This document shows, in pieces, positions 9,275 to 18,844 of a stretch of DNA of 64,000 nucleotides. Made by a program: the position numbers and the translations under genes. Where the stretch lies: the NCBI GenBank assembly GCA_021732745.1, contig JAKFUK010000001.1, positions 136,931 through 200,930 on the forward strand, read 5' to 3'. The notes beneath the pieces are model-generated. The model did no database searches. It was not told the DNA's origin and saw only the letters and a program-made list of their open reading frames with translations. Positions within the stretch are counted from its first letter, which is position 1; each line of letters opens with the position of its first letter. This stretch comes from Nevskia sp. (GTDB lineage: Bacteria; Pseudomonadota; Gammaproteobacteria; Nevskiales; Nevskiaceae).

Positions 9275-9398
9275 GAAAAACGTTTCGACCTTCTATCGTT
9301 CCGGCTGCCGCCCTCGCCTGCCTGCCAGGAGTTTTCTGATGGCCATCAATCTTAGTCATTCAGGTCAGGCAGCTGGATCAATATCACTACGACATCAG

Positions 9399-10769
9399 TT
9401 ACTTCGAAGTCCGCTTCTGAACCGTATCGGCACTGAAGTCAGAATCAGCGAAGGTCACTGTCTGGTCATACGGCGCATCTTCGTTGTTCATCGCGGTCAC
9501 GAAGTAACGGCCTGAGTCAAAGTGATAGATCACTTCTGGCTGGGTCGTCGCTGCCAGGATGTTCGTGTACTGGATCAGGTGTCCTTCCTGGAACTGCAGA
9601 AGTTTTCCCTGCTGGTCATAGTCATCGATGGCGACGATATTCCAGGTGTCTTCGTCGAAGTAGATCGTGCGCTTCTTGAAGGTGTGGCGCTGTTCCGGCT
9701 TGTTGTTTGCTTCGACAACCCAGACGCGATGGAGCTCATATCGCGGAAGATCGGTATTGACGTGGTTCGGACGCGCAATATCCTTGTACTTGACTGATGG
9801 CCCGGCGATCTTGTAGCTGTTGTACGGGATGTACATCTCCTTCTTGCCCACCAGTTTCCAGGTGAAGCGTTCGAGCACGCCGTTGTACATGTCGACCTGG
9901 TCATAGAACTGATGACCGTCGGTGCCTTCGTACGGGTTGTCGCAGCAAACCGCCGGTGCGCGGCGGATACGCTTCAGTGCCGGCGCATACAGCCACGCCG
10001 AACGGCCTTCCGGTCCGAAGCCCGCCTTTTCGTGCACCAGGATGAAGGTGCCTGCAACGCGCGGCGGCGAAATGGTTTCCGACAGGTAGCGCAGGAAGTC
10101 GGCACCCGGCTTCAGCTCGATCGGCGTAGCGTTGTTGATGTTCGAGTAGTAGAACTTCACATCCTCGACCACCTTGGTCTGAGAGAACTTTCCGTCCTGC
10201 TGAACAATCATCTGGTTGTTGGAGCGACGCTGGGCGCCACCGCGGTACTTCACACGATGATTCCAGATCGGCTCTGCTCCGCTTTTCGGAATGGGGTATG
10301 GGAAGCCTACGAAAGCACCCTTCGGATTGTCGACGCCGTCGAGTTCCGCGCGGGTTGCGTTCAGTTTGGTCTCTTCAAGAAATTTGTCCGGGAACGTGTA
10401 CTTTCGATGCGACGGGTACACCTGCATCTTGTACGTGCTCGGATAACGCTTGAACAGTTCCTTGTGTCCTTCTGTCAGCTTGTCCGCATACTTCGCGACA
10501 TCCTTCGCCTCGATCACCATCAGCGGCTTTTCATTGGCAATCGAAGGGTCGTCTGCGTATTCGCCCTTGAGCGCGCCGCGAGCCTTCTGAGGGGTCCAGG
10601 CTGGAATGGTGCCCTCCTTGTTGCCGGCCATTTCCGCACCAACCGGGGTCAGTTCCTTACCCAGCTTTGCGGCTTCCTCGGGGCTGACCTTGGCATACGC
10701 CGGAGCGCTCATCGCGAACACGGCCGCCGTCAGGGGCCCCATCAATGGAGACTTCCACAGTTGCTTCAT
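9399..10769 (-). CDS. DUF1329 family exported protein (LolA/LolB-like fold family)
   Basis: A 456-residue protein with a clear signal peptide (cleavage after AYA, about residue 26) and the DUF1329 core, including the VCCDNPYEGTDG segment and the tryptophan- and tyrosine-rich region around FTWKLVGKKEMYIPYNSYK. Members of this family are periplasmic or outer-membrane-associated and nearly always neighbour a DUF1302 gene. It lies 167 bases after the MMPL transporter gene on the same strand. A role in carrying a lipophilic compound or lipid across the periplasm is an inference from the fold family and the neighbours. Confidence 0.88.
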   Translation of the reverse strand: MKQLWKSPLMGPLTAAVFAMSAPAYAKVSPEEAAKLGKELTPVGAEMAGNKEGTIPAWTPQKARGALKGEYADDPSIANEKPLMVIEAKDVAKYADKLTEGHKELFKRYPSTYKMQVYPSHRKYTFPDKFLEETKLNATRAELDGVDNPKGAFVGFPYPIPKSGAEPIWNHRVKYRGGAQRRSNNQMIVQQDGKFSQTKVVEDVKFYYSNINNATPIELKPGADFLRYLSETISPPRVAGTFILVHEKAGFGPEGRSAWLYAPALKRIRRAPAVCCDNPYEGTDGHQFYDQVDMYNGVLERFTWKLVGKKEMYIPYNSYKIAGPSVKYKDIARPNHVNTDLPRYELHRVWVVEANNKPEQRHTFKKRTIYFDEDTWNIVAIDDYDQQGKLLQFQEGHLIQYTNILAATTQPEVIYHFDSGRYFVTAMNNEDAPYDQTVTFADSDFSADTVQKRTSK

Positions 10770-10935
10770 TTGTCACACCTCTCTTGCTCGTAGAACATTT
10801 TTGATGTCGCGACAGGACCATTGCTGCCGGTCCTGCCGCCTCCTCAGCGCCGCTCGTTTGCGCTCGCCGCAATCACGATACGGGTGTCGCGGGTCTGGAG
10901 ACGCGCCAGGCGCGCTCCAGCCATTCCGCCGTGGC

Positions 10936-13560
10936 TCACTTGATGGCAACCGCAGCTTCGGCCTCTTCCTTGGCTTTGTCCCGTGCCGCCTGCGCCACCA
11001 TCTTCTTCGGGTTCATCAGGAAGTAGGCAAACGCCGGCAGCAGCAGCACGGCGGCAATCGCATTGGCGACAAACATGATGGTCAGCAGGATGCCCATGTC
11101 GATCTGGAACTGAAGGCCGGAGAACAGCCAGGTGCAGACCGATCCGGCCAGCGCCAGCGAGGTGAACACCACCGCCTTGCCGGTCTGGTGCAGGGTCTGC
11201 TTGTAGGCGTCACGCAGGCTCATGCCGTTCTTCACGCACTCTTCGAGCACGGAATAAATGTAGATGCCGTAGTCGACACCGATGCCGGCCGCGAACGCCG
11301 CCACCGGCAAGGTCGACACCTTGATGCCGATTTCCAGCCAGACCATCACCGCGTACGACATCACCGACACCAGCGCCAGCGGGAACAGCACGCAGATCAC
11401 GCTGGAAATGGTGCGGAACGAGATGTACACGCACAGCGCGATGCCGGCGTAGACCCAGAACAGCACGGTCGGCTCGGTTTCCTCGACCACGTCGTTGACC
11501 GCCGCCATCACCCCGACATTGCCGGTGGCGAGCTTGAAGGTCACCGGCGCATCGGCTGGCTGTTCCTTGATGAAGGTGTCGACTGCAGCCACGATGCCGT
11601 CGATGGTTTCGGCCTTGTGGTCGGCCGTGAAGATGAACACCGGAATGGCGCTGCAATCCTCGTTGAGCAGGCCGGTCGACGACGGGAACGGCTGCACGGT
11701 GATCACCAGTGCGCCCGATTCGCGCGGCAGCACGTTCCACTTCGGGTTCGATTCGCCGTAGGCGCTGAACACCTTGCGCTGCACCTGCGGCAGCGACAGG
11801 GTCGACTGCACGCCGGTGGTGTTCTGCATGCGCCAGGAGAAGCGGTCGATGTTGTCGACCACCTTGTTGTCGATGCAGCCATCGGCCTTGGATTCGGCGA
11901 TCACCTTCATGACATCGACGCCGATCGCGAAGTTGTCGACCACCGCCTTGGAGTCCTTGTTGTAGCGCGAGTCCGGACGCAGTTCCGGCACACCCTCGTG
12001 CAGTTCGCCGATCTTCAGATCCTTTGCCACATGATCGGAGTAGATGTACGAGGCGATCGCCAGGCCGATGGTGACGATGGCGTAGGGCTTCAGGGTCAGC
12101 TTGGAAATGCTGTTCCAGATCGGCTCGAACCAGGCATCGCGACGCGCCTGATGGGCGCGGAACTGCACCGGATTGCCGATCTTCGCGTACGACAGCAGGC
12201 AGGGCAGCAGCACCTTCTTGCAGAAGATGATGGCGACCAGGCCGAACATGGCGTTGACCGCCATTTCCTGAACGATGCCGATCGGCACCAGCAGGATCGT
12301 GCCGAAGCCGACGACATTGGTCAGCACCGCGGAAATGCCCGGCGTCACCAGACGGCGATAGGTGGCCCGCGACGCATCAAAGCTGCCGAGACCGTGATCG
12401 GCCACTTCGTACAGCCAGAAACTGGTGATCTGGATGCCGTGCGACACGCCGATCGACAGCACCAGGAACGGCACCAGGATGCCGAACGGATCAAGCGCGT
12501 AGCCGAACAGATGCAGCAGGCCCAGCTCCCAGATCACCGCCAGCACGGCGCAGGACAGCGGGATCAGCGCGATGAGTGCGGAGCCGGTGTACAGGGTCAG
12601 CAGGAACCAGGTCAGCAGCAGGGTCAGGCCAAAGAAGCCGACCACTTCACCGAGCGAATCGGCGACATCGCCGACCACCTTGGCGAAGCCGATGATGGCG
12701 ATGTCGATGTTCGGGTTGTAGGTCGCGTTGGCGATCTCGGCGACTTCGACATCGCCGCCCTTCAGCTGGAACACCTGGCTGCTGCCGTCGGCAGCCTGCA
12801 CGTCGATATCCAGCGTCTTGAAGCCGAACAGCAGGCCGCGCGGGTCCTTGTAGACGGTCTTGACGACGTCGCCCGCCTTCAGCGGCTCGCGATCGGCCTT
12901 GAGCTTCAGCTCGTACGACTTGGGGTTCACATACTTCTGGCGGATCTCCTCGATGCGCCCGGCGGTCTCGATGTAGTCGATGGTCGCGCCGGTGATCGGG
13001 TCTTTCTCCAGCAGCTCGGAGAAGATCATCGCGCCGCGCTGATCGTTGGCGACCAAGCGGCCGATGATGCCGGCCTTCGAGACGTTGGCCTTGACCTTGT
13101 CGAGATTCTCAGGGGTCGGCGTGAAGTCCGCCGAGATCACGTTGCCACCGGCAAAGCCGTCTTCGACGACTTCCAGATAGCGCACGTCCGGCGTGTAGAT
13201 CGAACTGACGCGGGCGCGGTCGGTGCCCGGCAGGAAGGTCACCGAATCGGTCGCGGCCCTGAGCGTGGCCATGAACGACGGGTTGTAGATGTCCTTCTCT
13301 TTCTTTTCGGTGACCGCGAACAGCACCAGATTGGCGCCGCCGAATTCCTTCTCGTACTGCTTGAACACCTGAATGTACGGATGACCCAGCGGCAGCTGCT
13401 TCTCGAAGCCAGAGTCGATCTTGAGGTGCAGCGCCTCCCAGACCATGAACAGCGTGACCAGTGCCAGCACCACCAGAGTGCGCGGACGATTGCCGAACAC
13501 GACGGGCTCGGTGATCCGCACAAACAGCTTGGAAAATTTGCCCTGTGGCTCTGAATGCAT
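10936..13560 (-). CDS. MMPL/RND-family transporter
   Basis: An 874-residue inner-membrane transporter of the hydrophobe/MMPL branch of RND proteins: one membrane helix near residues 28-45, a large periplasmic loop, about five helices, a second loop (roughly 450-620) and a final helix bundle. The proton-relay-type motif GIGVDYGIYIYS is intact in the second half; its counterpart in the first half reads SIGVSHGIQI. It heads the MMPL-DUF1329-DUF1302-YCF48 series. A palindromic operator at 13637-13660 lies 77-100 bases upstream of the start. Likely cargo is a lipid-like or hydrocarbon-like compound; direction of transport is not shown. Confidence 0.9.
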   Translation of the reverse strand: MHSEPQGKFSKLFVRITEPVVFGNRPRTLVVLALVTLFMVWEALHLKIDSGFEKQLPLGHPYIQVFKQYEKEFGGANLVLFAVTEKKEKDIYNPSFMATLRAATDSVTFLPGTDRARVSSIYTPDVRYLEVVEDGFAGGNVISADFTPTPENLDKVKANVSKAGIIGRLVANDQRGAMIFSELLEKDPITGATIDYIETAGRIEEIRQKYVNPKSYELKLKADREPLKAGDVVKTVYKDPRGLLFGFKTLDIDVQAADGSSQVFQLKGGDVEVAEIANATYNPNIDIAIIGFAKVVGDVADSLGEVVGFFGLTLLLTWFLLTLYTGSALIALIPLSCAVLAVIWELGLLHLFGYALDPFGILVPFLVLSIGVSHGIQITSFWLYEVADHGLGSFDASRATYRRLVTPGISAVLTNVVGFGTILLVPIGIVQEMAVNAMFGLVAIIFCKKVLLPCLLSYAKIGNPVQFRAHQARRDAWFEPIWNSISKLTLKPYAIVTIGLAIASYIYSDHVAKDLKIGELHEGVPELRPDSRYNKDSKAVVDNFAIGVDVMKVIAESKADGCIDNKVVDNIDRFSWRMQNTTGVQSTLSLPQVQRKVFSAYGESNPKWNVLPRESGALVITVQPFPSSTGLLNEDCSAIPVFIFTADHKAETIDGIVAAVDTFIKEQPADAPVTFKLATGNVGVMAAVNDVVEETEPTVLFWVYAGIALCVYISFRTISSVICVLFPLALVSVMSYAVMVWLEIGIKVSTLPVAAFAAGIGVDYGIYIYSVLEECVKNGMSLRDAYKQTLHQTGKAVVFTSLALAGSVCTWLFSGLQFQIDMGILLTIMFVANAIAAVLLLPAFAYFLMNPKKMVAQAARDKAKEEAEAAVAIK

Positions 13561-13636
13561 CTGATAACCCCTCCCCGTGACGAATGATCGCGGCCTGTAC
13601 TGATGTCTGGCCGATTTTTGATTTTAGTAATTTATT

Positions 13637-13660
13637 CTAACAAACGTTAGCCCGTTAGAA
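13637..13660. promoter_or_regulatory. Palindromic operator, site 2, upstream of the MMPL gene
   Basis: CTAACAAACGTTAG (13637-13650) matches the CTAAC-N4-GTTAG pattern of site 1. A further GTTAGAA half-site at 13654-13660 pairs with TTCTAAC at 13635, giving a nested inverted repeat. On the minus strand it is followed by A+T-rich sequence with -10-like hexamers, so a bound repressor would block the MMPL promoter. Confidence 0.7.
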
Positions 13661-13709
13661 CAGGCATTTCAACCTTTTTATTCAATCAATGCGTCCTGCC
13701 GGACATGAC

Positions 13710-14000
13710 TTACTTTTCGTTGGCTGCCCAGGCCGCGAGCACCACCCCAGCGGGCAGGAAACGGCCGTGCGCACTCGACCACTCGCTGACCTCGACGGCA
13801 AGCCCGGCCAAGAACGCGCCGACGTCGACCAGCATCGGCGGAAGCCCGCCGAGCGTCGAAAGCAGCAGCGAGAATGAGGGCTCGTCGAATGCGCTGCTGA
13901 CCAAGCCTGCCTGTATAAGCTCAGCAGGGAATCGCGGGCTGCCAGGGTCTGCATGGCTTCACAGGGAAGCGTCGGACCGACACAGGGCGGAATCAGGTCC
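13710..14000 (-). pseudogene. Decayed C-terminal fragment of an HSL-type alpha/beta hydrolase
   Basis: In one minus-strand frame (13710-13904) the sequence DEPSFSLLLSTLGGLPPMLVDVG matches the conserved region before the acid residue of hormone-sensitive-lipase-type esterases, and a later EVSEWSSAH resembles the region around the catalytic histidine with about 25 residues missing in between. Upstream, a related stretch (AARDSLLSLYRQ) is in another frame. The GXSXG nucleophile motif was not found. I read this as a frameshifted, partly deleted esterase gene. The remainder of 13661-14241 shows no other gene. Confidence 0.4.
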
Positions 14001-14241
14001 AGACCGGCACTGGCCGATCCCCGGACCGCGAGACTCGCCGCCTCTTTAATTATCATTCTTTTCCACGTATTACTTGGTGTTCACTAGCAACTGGGTTGAC
14101 AGCATGGACTCCCCTTGATCACTATCCATCATGCGTAGTGCGACACCGCACTCTGCAAAAAAAACGCGAGACCCGGTCCGTATTGCGACAAAGCCTGCAG
14201 CGGGCCTGACAGAACCCCGCCTCCATCATCGAGCACTGCCC

Positions 14242-15135
14242 ATGAACAACGTCCTTACACGCCGAAAACTCATCCCTCGCCACCCCCGCGAGCTGGATTT
14301 CGCCGACGGCATTCCGGTCAACTGGGCAAACGGCGACGTGTTCCGCTCCCGCTTCTTCGACGCTTTCTCCACCACCCTGCCCGAGGGCGAGAAGTTCTTC
14401 ATCGTCTCGCTGCGCCAGTTCAAGGACCGCCTCCAGGACCCTGCCTTGCAGCAGGAGTTGAAGGACTTCATCCGGCAGGAGGGTCTGCATGGAATCCTGC
14501 ACAACGCCTACAACAAGCGGCTCGGACGGCAGGGCGTGGACATCGAGCTGATTACCGAGGTGCTGCGCAAATTCTTCGCAGCGCACACGCAAGTCCTGTC
14601 GCCGCGCATGCAGCTCACCTTGACCGCCTGCGCCGAACACCTGACGGCGTCCATGGCCCACGCCATCCTGGGCCGCAGCAGCCACCTGTTCGACGGCGCC
14701 GACGAGCGCGTGCGCGCCTTGTACTTCTGGCACGCCGCCGAGGAAATCGAGCACAAGTCGGTTGCGTTCGACCTGCTCAAGAATGAGGCCAAGGTCGGCT
14801 ACATCCCTCGCGTGCTGATGATGGCCTACATCAGCATCGTGTTTCACGCTCTCGTGTTCCCCATCCTGGAGCATGTCCTGCGCAACGACGGCTACACGGC
14901 AAGAGAGCGGCTCGGGCTCTGGGGCAAGGGCCTGTGGTGGATGTTCAAGCCGCGGCGAGGCGGGTTCTATTTCGACCTGATGGACCACTACCTGAGTTGG
15001 TTCAAGCCCGGCTTCGAGCCCTGGAGCCACGGCGACCTCAAAGCCTACGACCGCTGGATCGAGACCTACGCAGAGTCCGGCGATGTGCGTCCCGCAACCG
15101 AAGCCGCCTACGCGGTGCTTGGCAAGGCCGCCTGA
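14242..15135 (+). CDS. PF10118-type predicted metal-dependent hydrolase, paralog 1
   Basis: A 297-residue helical protein of the PF10118 family. Candidate metal ligands are the ExxH motifs (FIRQEGLHGILHN near residue 90; FWHAAEEIEHKSVAFDLL near 170) and the glutamate in CAEHLTASM. These spaced Glu/His pairs look like those of ferritin-like diiron proteins. Start 14242 is chosen by alignment with family N-termini; no strong ribosome site is seen. A TTGACA box at 14096 may belong to its promoter. It opens the plus-strand cluster with SDR and Baeyer-Villiger genes. True chemistry is unknown despite the family name. Confidence 0.8.
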   Translation: MNNVLTRRKLIPRHPRELDFADGIPVNWANGDVFRSRFFDAFSTTLPEGEKFFIVSLRQFKDRLQDPALQQELKDFIRQEGLHGILHNAYNKRLGRQGVDIELITEVLRKFFAAHTQVLSPRMQLTLTACAEHLTASMAHAILGRSSHLFDGADERVRALYFWHAAEEIEHKSVAFDLLKNEAKVGYIPRVLMMAYISIVFHALVFPILEHVLRNDGYTARERLGLWGKGLWWMFKPRRGGFYFDLMDHYLSWFKPGFEPWSHGDLKAYDRWIETYAESGDVRPATEAAYAVLGKAA

Positions 15136-15202
15136 GTCTGCCCGCAGGACCGGACACGCAAAAACCACAAAAACCATTTTCCAAAATCACCGAGGAGAGG
15201 CA

Positions 15203-16045
15203 GTGAAATCACTGAAAGGAAAACTCGCCGCAGTCACCGGCGCCGGCAGCGGCATCGGCCGTGCCGTGGCCATCGACCTGGCGCGGCGTGGCTGCCGCGT
15301 CGCGGCATCGGACATCCAGGCGGATGCAGTCGCCGAGACGGTGCGGCTCATCAAGTCCGCGAAAGGGGACGCGAAGGCCTACAGCTTCGACGTTGCCGAC
15401 CGCGAGGCGTTCTACCAGCACGCCGCCGCGGTGAAGAAGGACTTCAAGGCACCCGCCAACCTGGTCATCAACAACGCAGGCGTCGGCCTGGCCGCGTCCG
15501 TGCTGGAGATGAAGTGGGAAGATTTCGAGTGGCTGATGGGCATCAACTTCTGGGGCGTGTGCTACGGCACGCAAGCCTTCCTGCCGCAGCTGATCGAGTC
15601 GCGCGACGGACATGTGGTCAATGTCTCCAGCATGTACGGCATGATTTCCGGGCCGCTGACCAGCGCCTACAACGCGGCCAAGTTCGGCGTGCGGGGCTAC
15701 ACCGAGGCCTTGCGGATCGAGATGAAGGCAGCACGGCTGCCGGTGGAAGTCAGTTGCGTCCACCCGGGCGGTATCCGCACCAATATCGCCAAGACCTCGC
15801 GCCTGGCCACTGCCAGCGGCAACGCCGACCGCGCCAAATTCGAGAAGTGGTTCGCGCGGATGACGCTGACCACGCCGGAAAAAGCGGCGCAGATCATCAT
15901 CAGCGGAATCCTGGGCAACCGTCCGCGCATCCTGGTGGGACCCGATGCACACGTGATCGACGTCGTGCAGCGCACGGTGGGCATCCGCTACCAGTGGCTC
16001 GCGCAGACCCTGCTCAATCCCTTGATGGCTGGCATGAAGCCCTAG
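15203..16045 (+). CDS. Short-chain dehydrogenase/reductase
   Basis: A 280-residue classical SDR. The nucleotide-binding motif TGAGSGIG is near residue 12, NNAG follows, and the catalytic Ser, Tyr and Lys appear as VSSMYG and SAYNAAKFG. The C-terminus is about 30 residues longer than the core family, as in SadH-like proteins of the mymA type. Translation starts at GTG 15203 with a GAGGAGAGG site; no ATG fits. It lies 67 bases after paralog 1 of the PF10118 proteins and 76 before the Baeyer-Villiger gene. It probably interconverts an alcohol and a ketone that feeds the monooxygenase. Confidence 0.9.
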   Translation: MKSLKGKLAAVTGAGSGIGRAVAIDLARRGCRVAASDIQADAVAETVRLIKSAKGDAKAYSFDVADREAFYQHAAAVKKDFKAPANLVINNAGVGLAASVLEMKWEDFEWLMGINFWGVCYGTQAFLPQLIESRDGHVVNVSSMYGMISGPLTSAYNAAKFGVRGYTEALRIEMKAARLPVEVSCVHPGGIRTNIAKTSRLATASGNADRAKFEKWFARMTLTTPEKAAQIIISGILGNRPRILVGPDAHVIDVVQRTVGIRYQWLAQTLLNPLMAGMKP

Positions 16046-16121
16046 CGCGCTTCGAGAAACCCCCGCAACACCACCCGGCCACGCCCGTGCGGCGAGGCAA
16101 CTACACACGGAGTTCAAGACG

Positions 16122-17750
16122 ATGGCCGATGGATCCCCCAAAAAAAGCACCGCCTCGTCCAGGTCCAAGGCCCGGTCCGGCACCGACCTTGACCTGGTGG
16201 ATATCGAGCACCGCGTACCGTCGCGACGCAAGGGCAAGCCCGACTACGAGGTCATCATCGTCGGGGCCGGCTTCGCAGGCATGGGAGCGGCCATCGAACT
16301 GCAGAAGAACGGCATCGACTCGTTCGTGCTTCTGGAACGCGCGAAAGACGTTGGTGGCACCTGGCGCGACAACCGCTATCCCGGTATCGCGGTGGACATC
16401 AGTTCCTTCGTTTACTCGTTTTCCTTCGAACAGAATCCCAACTGGTCGCGCGTTTTCGCGCCCGGTGACGAGTTGCAGCGCTACGCGCAGCGCGTGGCCG
16501 CCAAGTACGGCATCTACCCCAAGACACGCTTCGGCGTGGACGTGCTGAAGTCGGTGTTCGATGAAGACCTGCACCTGTGGCAGGTGCATCTCAAGGACGG
16601 CAGCATGCTGACGTCCCGCTTCATCATCAGTGCCAGCGGCGGCCTGATTGCACCGAAGAAGCCCGACATCCAGGGTCTGGACACCTTCAAAGGCCGCGTC
16701 ATCCACACCGGCTACTGGGATGACCACTACGACTTCACCGGCAAGCGAGTCGCCGTCATCGGCACCGGCGCCACGGCGGTGCAGATGGTGCCGGAGCTCG
16801 CTCGCAAAGTGTCACAGCTCGACGTCTACCAGCGCACTCCAATCTGGGTGCTGAAGAAGCCGGACGCGGAGATCCCCGGCTGGATGAAGTCCACATTCCG
16901 GGCCATGCCGCTGGCCCAGCGTGCCGTGCGCTTCGTCGCCGACGCGTTGACAGAGTCGCTCATGGTCGGCGCCGTGCTCTATAACCGCCAGATCCCGGGT
17001 CTTGTTCGCTGGGCAGAGAGCGGAGGCAAGAACAACCTGCTTGAGCAGATTCCCAACGACCCGGAACTGCGGGAGAAGCTCACACCCAAATACGGATTCG
17101 GTTGCAAGCGCCCCACCTTCTCCAACGAATATTTCAAGACCTACACCCGCGACAACGTGGAGCTGGTCACCGATCCCATCGAGTGCATCACCGAAGATGG
17201 CGTGCGCACCCGTGACGGCAAGGAACGCAAGATCGACGTCCTCATCACGGCCACGGGTTACAAGGTGTTCGAAAAAGGCAACCTGCCCTCGTTCGAGGTC
17301 CATGGCCGCGGCGGTCTCGAACTGGGCCAGTTCTGGGAGGACCAGCGCTATCAAGCCTACGAAGGCACGACCATCCCGAACTTCCCCAACTACTTCGGCA
17401 TGCTGGGGCCCTACGCGCTCACCGGCTCCTCATATTTCAAGATGGTGGAGAACCACTCCGTGCATGCGGTGCGCTGCATCAAGCAGGCCCACAAGACCGG
17501 CAGCACCTGCGTGGAGATCCGCCAGGGGCCGCACGAGCGCTACTTCACGGACATCCAGCGCCGGCAGCAGAGAACCGTGTTCGTGAATCACAGTTGCTCG
17601 GGCTCCAACAGCTACTACTTCGACCGCCACGGCGACGCGCCGATGCTGCGGCCCTCGACGTCGGTCGAGGCGCAATGGCGCGCCAAGCATTCGCCGATGT
17701 CGCACTACCACTTCACTCGAGCCGAAGCACTCGCCTCGACCGAAGCCTGA
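16122..17750 (+). CDS. Flavin-containing Baeyer-Villiger monooxygenase
   Basis: A 542-residue type I BVMO that would insert oxygen next to a ketone using FAD and NADPH. Two Rossmann motifs are visible (GAGFAG near residue 47; GTGATA near 213), and the BVMO fingerprint FxGxxxHxxxW is intact as FKGRVIHTGYWDD between them. The N-terminal ~40 residues are basic and unconserved. A GGAG site precedes the ATG. Neighbouring SDRs and an HSL-type esterase suggest the sequence alcohol - ketone - ester - hydrolysis. It resembles MymA/EthA-type enzymes more than cyclohexanone monooxygenases, by architecture of the cluster. Substrate is unknown. Confidence 0.93.
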   Translation: MADGSPKKSTASSRSKARSGTDLDLVDIEHRVPSRRKGKPDYEVIIVGAGFAGMGAAIELQKNGIDSFVLLERAKDVGGTWRDNRYPGIAVDISSFVYSFSFEQNPNWSRVFAPGDELQRYAQRVAAKYGIYPKTRFGVDVLKSVFDEDLHLWQVHLKDGSMLTSRFIISASGGLIAPKKPDIQGLDTFKGRVIHTGYWDDHYDFTGKRVAVIGTGATAVQMVPELARKVSQLDVYQRTPIWVLKKPDAEIPGWMKSTFRAMPLAQRAVRFVADALTESLMVGAVLYNRQIPGLVRWAESGGKNNLLEQIPNDPELREKLTPKYGFGCKRPTFSNEYFKTYTRDNVELVTDPIECITEDGVRTRDGKERKIDVLITATGYKVFEKGNLPSFEVHGRGGLELGQFWEDQRYQAYEGTTIPNFPNYFGMLGPYALTGSSYFKMVENHSVHAVRCIKQAHKTGSTCVEIRQGPHERYFTDIQRRQQRTVFVNHSCSGSNSYYFDRHGDAPMLRPSTSVEAQWRAKHSPMSHYHFTRAEALASTEA

Positions 17751-17864
17751 GCACGGACGATGGCCGACTTCATTGCATCGCTTTCATGCGTAGCGTGTGC
17801 CTTTACACCGCAGACATCGCCGCGCTTCCCCAATAGCTTCACGCAATCCAAAGGAAGGTGAGAC

Positions 17865-18758
17865 ATGGCATTGGCAAACCGCAAGATCGGCTACGACGAA
17901 GTCAAGCCGCGCGACCTGCACTTCGACATGACCAACGTGCCGAAGTACTGGATGAACAACGATCCGTGGAGCACCCACTGGTGGAACGCCTTGCTCGCCG
18001 CCGTGCCCGATGGCGAACGCTGGGTGATGCAGTGCGTGCGCAAGAACCTGGTCAAGCTCAGCGATGAAAAGGTGCGCAAGGCCGGCATCGACTTCATCAA
18101 GCAGGAGCACTACCACGCCCGCGAACACGACATCATGAACCAGGCCGTCATGGCCCACGGCGTGCCGGTGGACAAAGTGGAGGCCGCGTTCAAGCGCATG
18201 CGGGGTTTCCTGCAGAAGATCCTGAGCGAGGACATGCAGCTCTCCACGATGGCAGCCGGCGAGCACTTCACCGGCACCATCTCCGCGGTATTCGTCGACA
18301 ACCCGGAAATCTTCAAGGACTTCGATCCGGCGCTGGGCGCGATGATCGCCTGGCACATGATCGAGGAGACCGAGCACAAGTCGGTGTCCTTCGACGTCTA
18401 CCAGGATGCAGTGGGCAGCTATCCCAAGCGCATCGCCGGAATGGTGTTGATGACGGGCATTTTCGTCGCCATCAGCGAGTACCAGCGCCTGGTGCTCGTG
18501 GCCAAGGACGGCCAGCTGTTCAACTGGCGCTCGGCGATCAAGGGGCTGAAATTCCAGTTCACCAGGCCGGGGTTCATGCGCCTGCTGGTCAAGCACTACC
18601 TCCCCTACTACTCGCCCAACTTCCATCCCTGGGACCACGACAACCGCGCGCAGCTTCGCGCCTGGAAGGACACCTTCGAAGCCACCGGCGACACCATGAA
18701 GGCATACAAGGCTTTCATCGGAGAAGGCCCGGTGTCCAAGCTCCAATCGGCTGCCTGA
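17865..18758 (+). CDS. PF10118-type predicted metal-dependent hydrolase, paralog 2
   Basis: A 297-residue PF10118 protein with FIKQEHYHAREHD, AAGEHFTGT and WHMIEETEHKSVSFDVY as its Glu/His-rich metal-binding motifs. It is closely similar to paralog 3 (20779), sharing the MALANR start, the WSTH segment and the FHPWD end. A strong GGAAGGTGAG ribosome site precedes the ATG. Two hydrophobic helices near residues 185-240 suggest membrane association. It follows the monooxygenase by 114 bases and precedes an SDR. A cooperative oxidative role is possible; the hydrolase label is only the family name. Confidence 0.82.
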   Translation: MALANRKIGYDEVKPRDLHFDMTNVPKYWMNNDPWSTHWWNALLAAVPDGERWVMQCVRKNLVKLSDEKVRKAGIDFIKQEHYHAREHDIMNQAVMAHGVPVDKVEAAFKRMRGFLQKILSEDMQLSTMAAGEHFTGTISAVFVDNPEIFKDFDPALGAMIAWHMIEETEHKSVSFDVYQDAVGSYPKRIAGMVLMTGIFVAISEYQRLVLVAKDGQLFNWRSAIKGLKFQFTRPGFMRLLVKHYLPYYSPNFHPWDHDNRAQLRAWKDTFEATGDTMKAYKAFIGEGPVSKLQSAA

Positions 18759-18844
18759 GAACCCTGGAGTCGCCGGGCGTTGCGCTTTTCGCGCCCCGCC
18801 CGGCGAATGCATTCCGTTTTTAATTCGAGTGGAGAGAGACAATC

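Noticed and set aside
9162..9359. A 65-residue minus-strand frame across the hairpin at 9227
   Set aside because: It runs through the palindrome and has no start signal or similarity, so it is a chance frame.
10606..13554. A 982-codon open frame on the plus strand, antisense to the MMPL gene
   Set aside because: It is rich in His, Arg, Gln and Asp in the way of antisense G+C-rich DNA, matches no family, and the opposite strand encodes a clear MMPL transporter.
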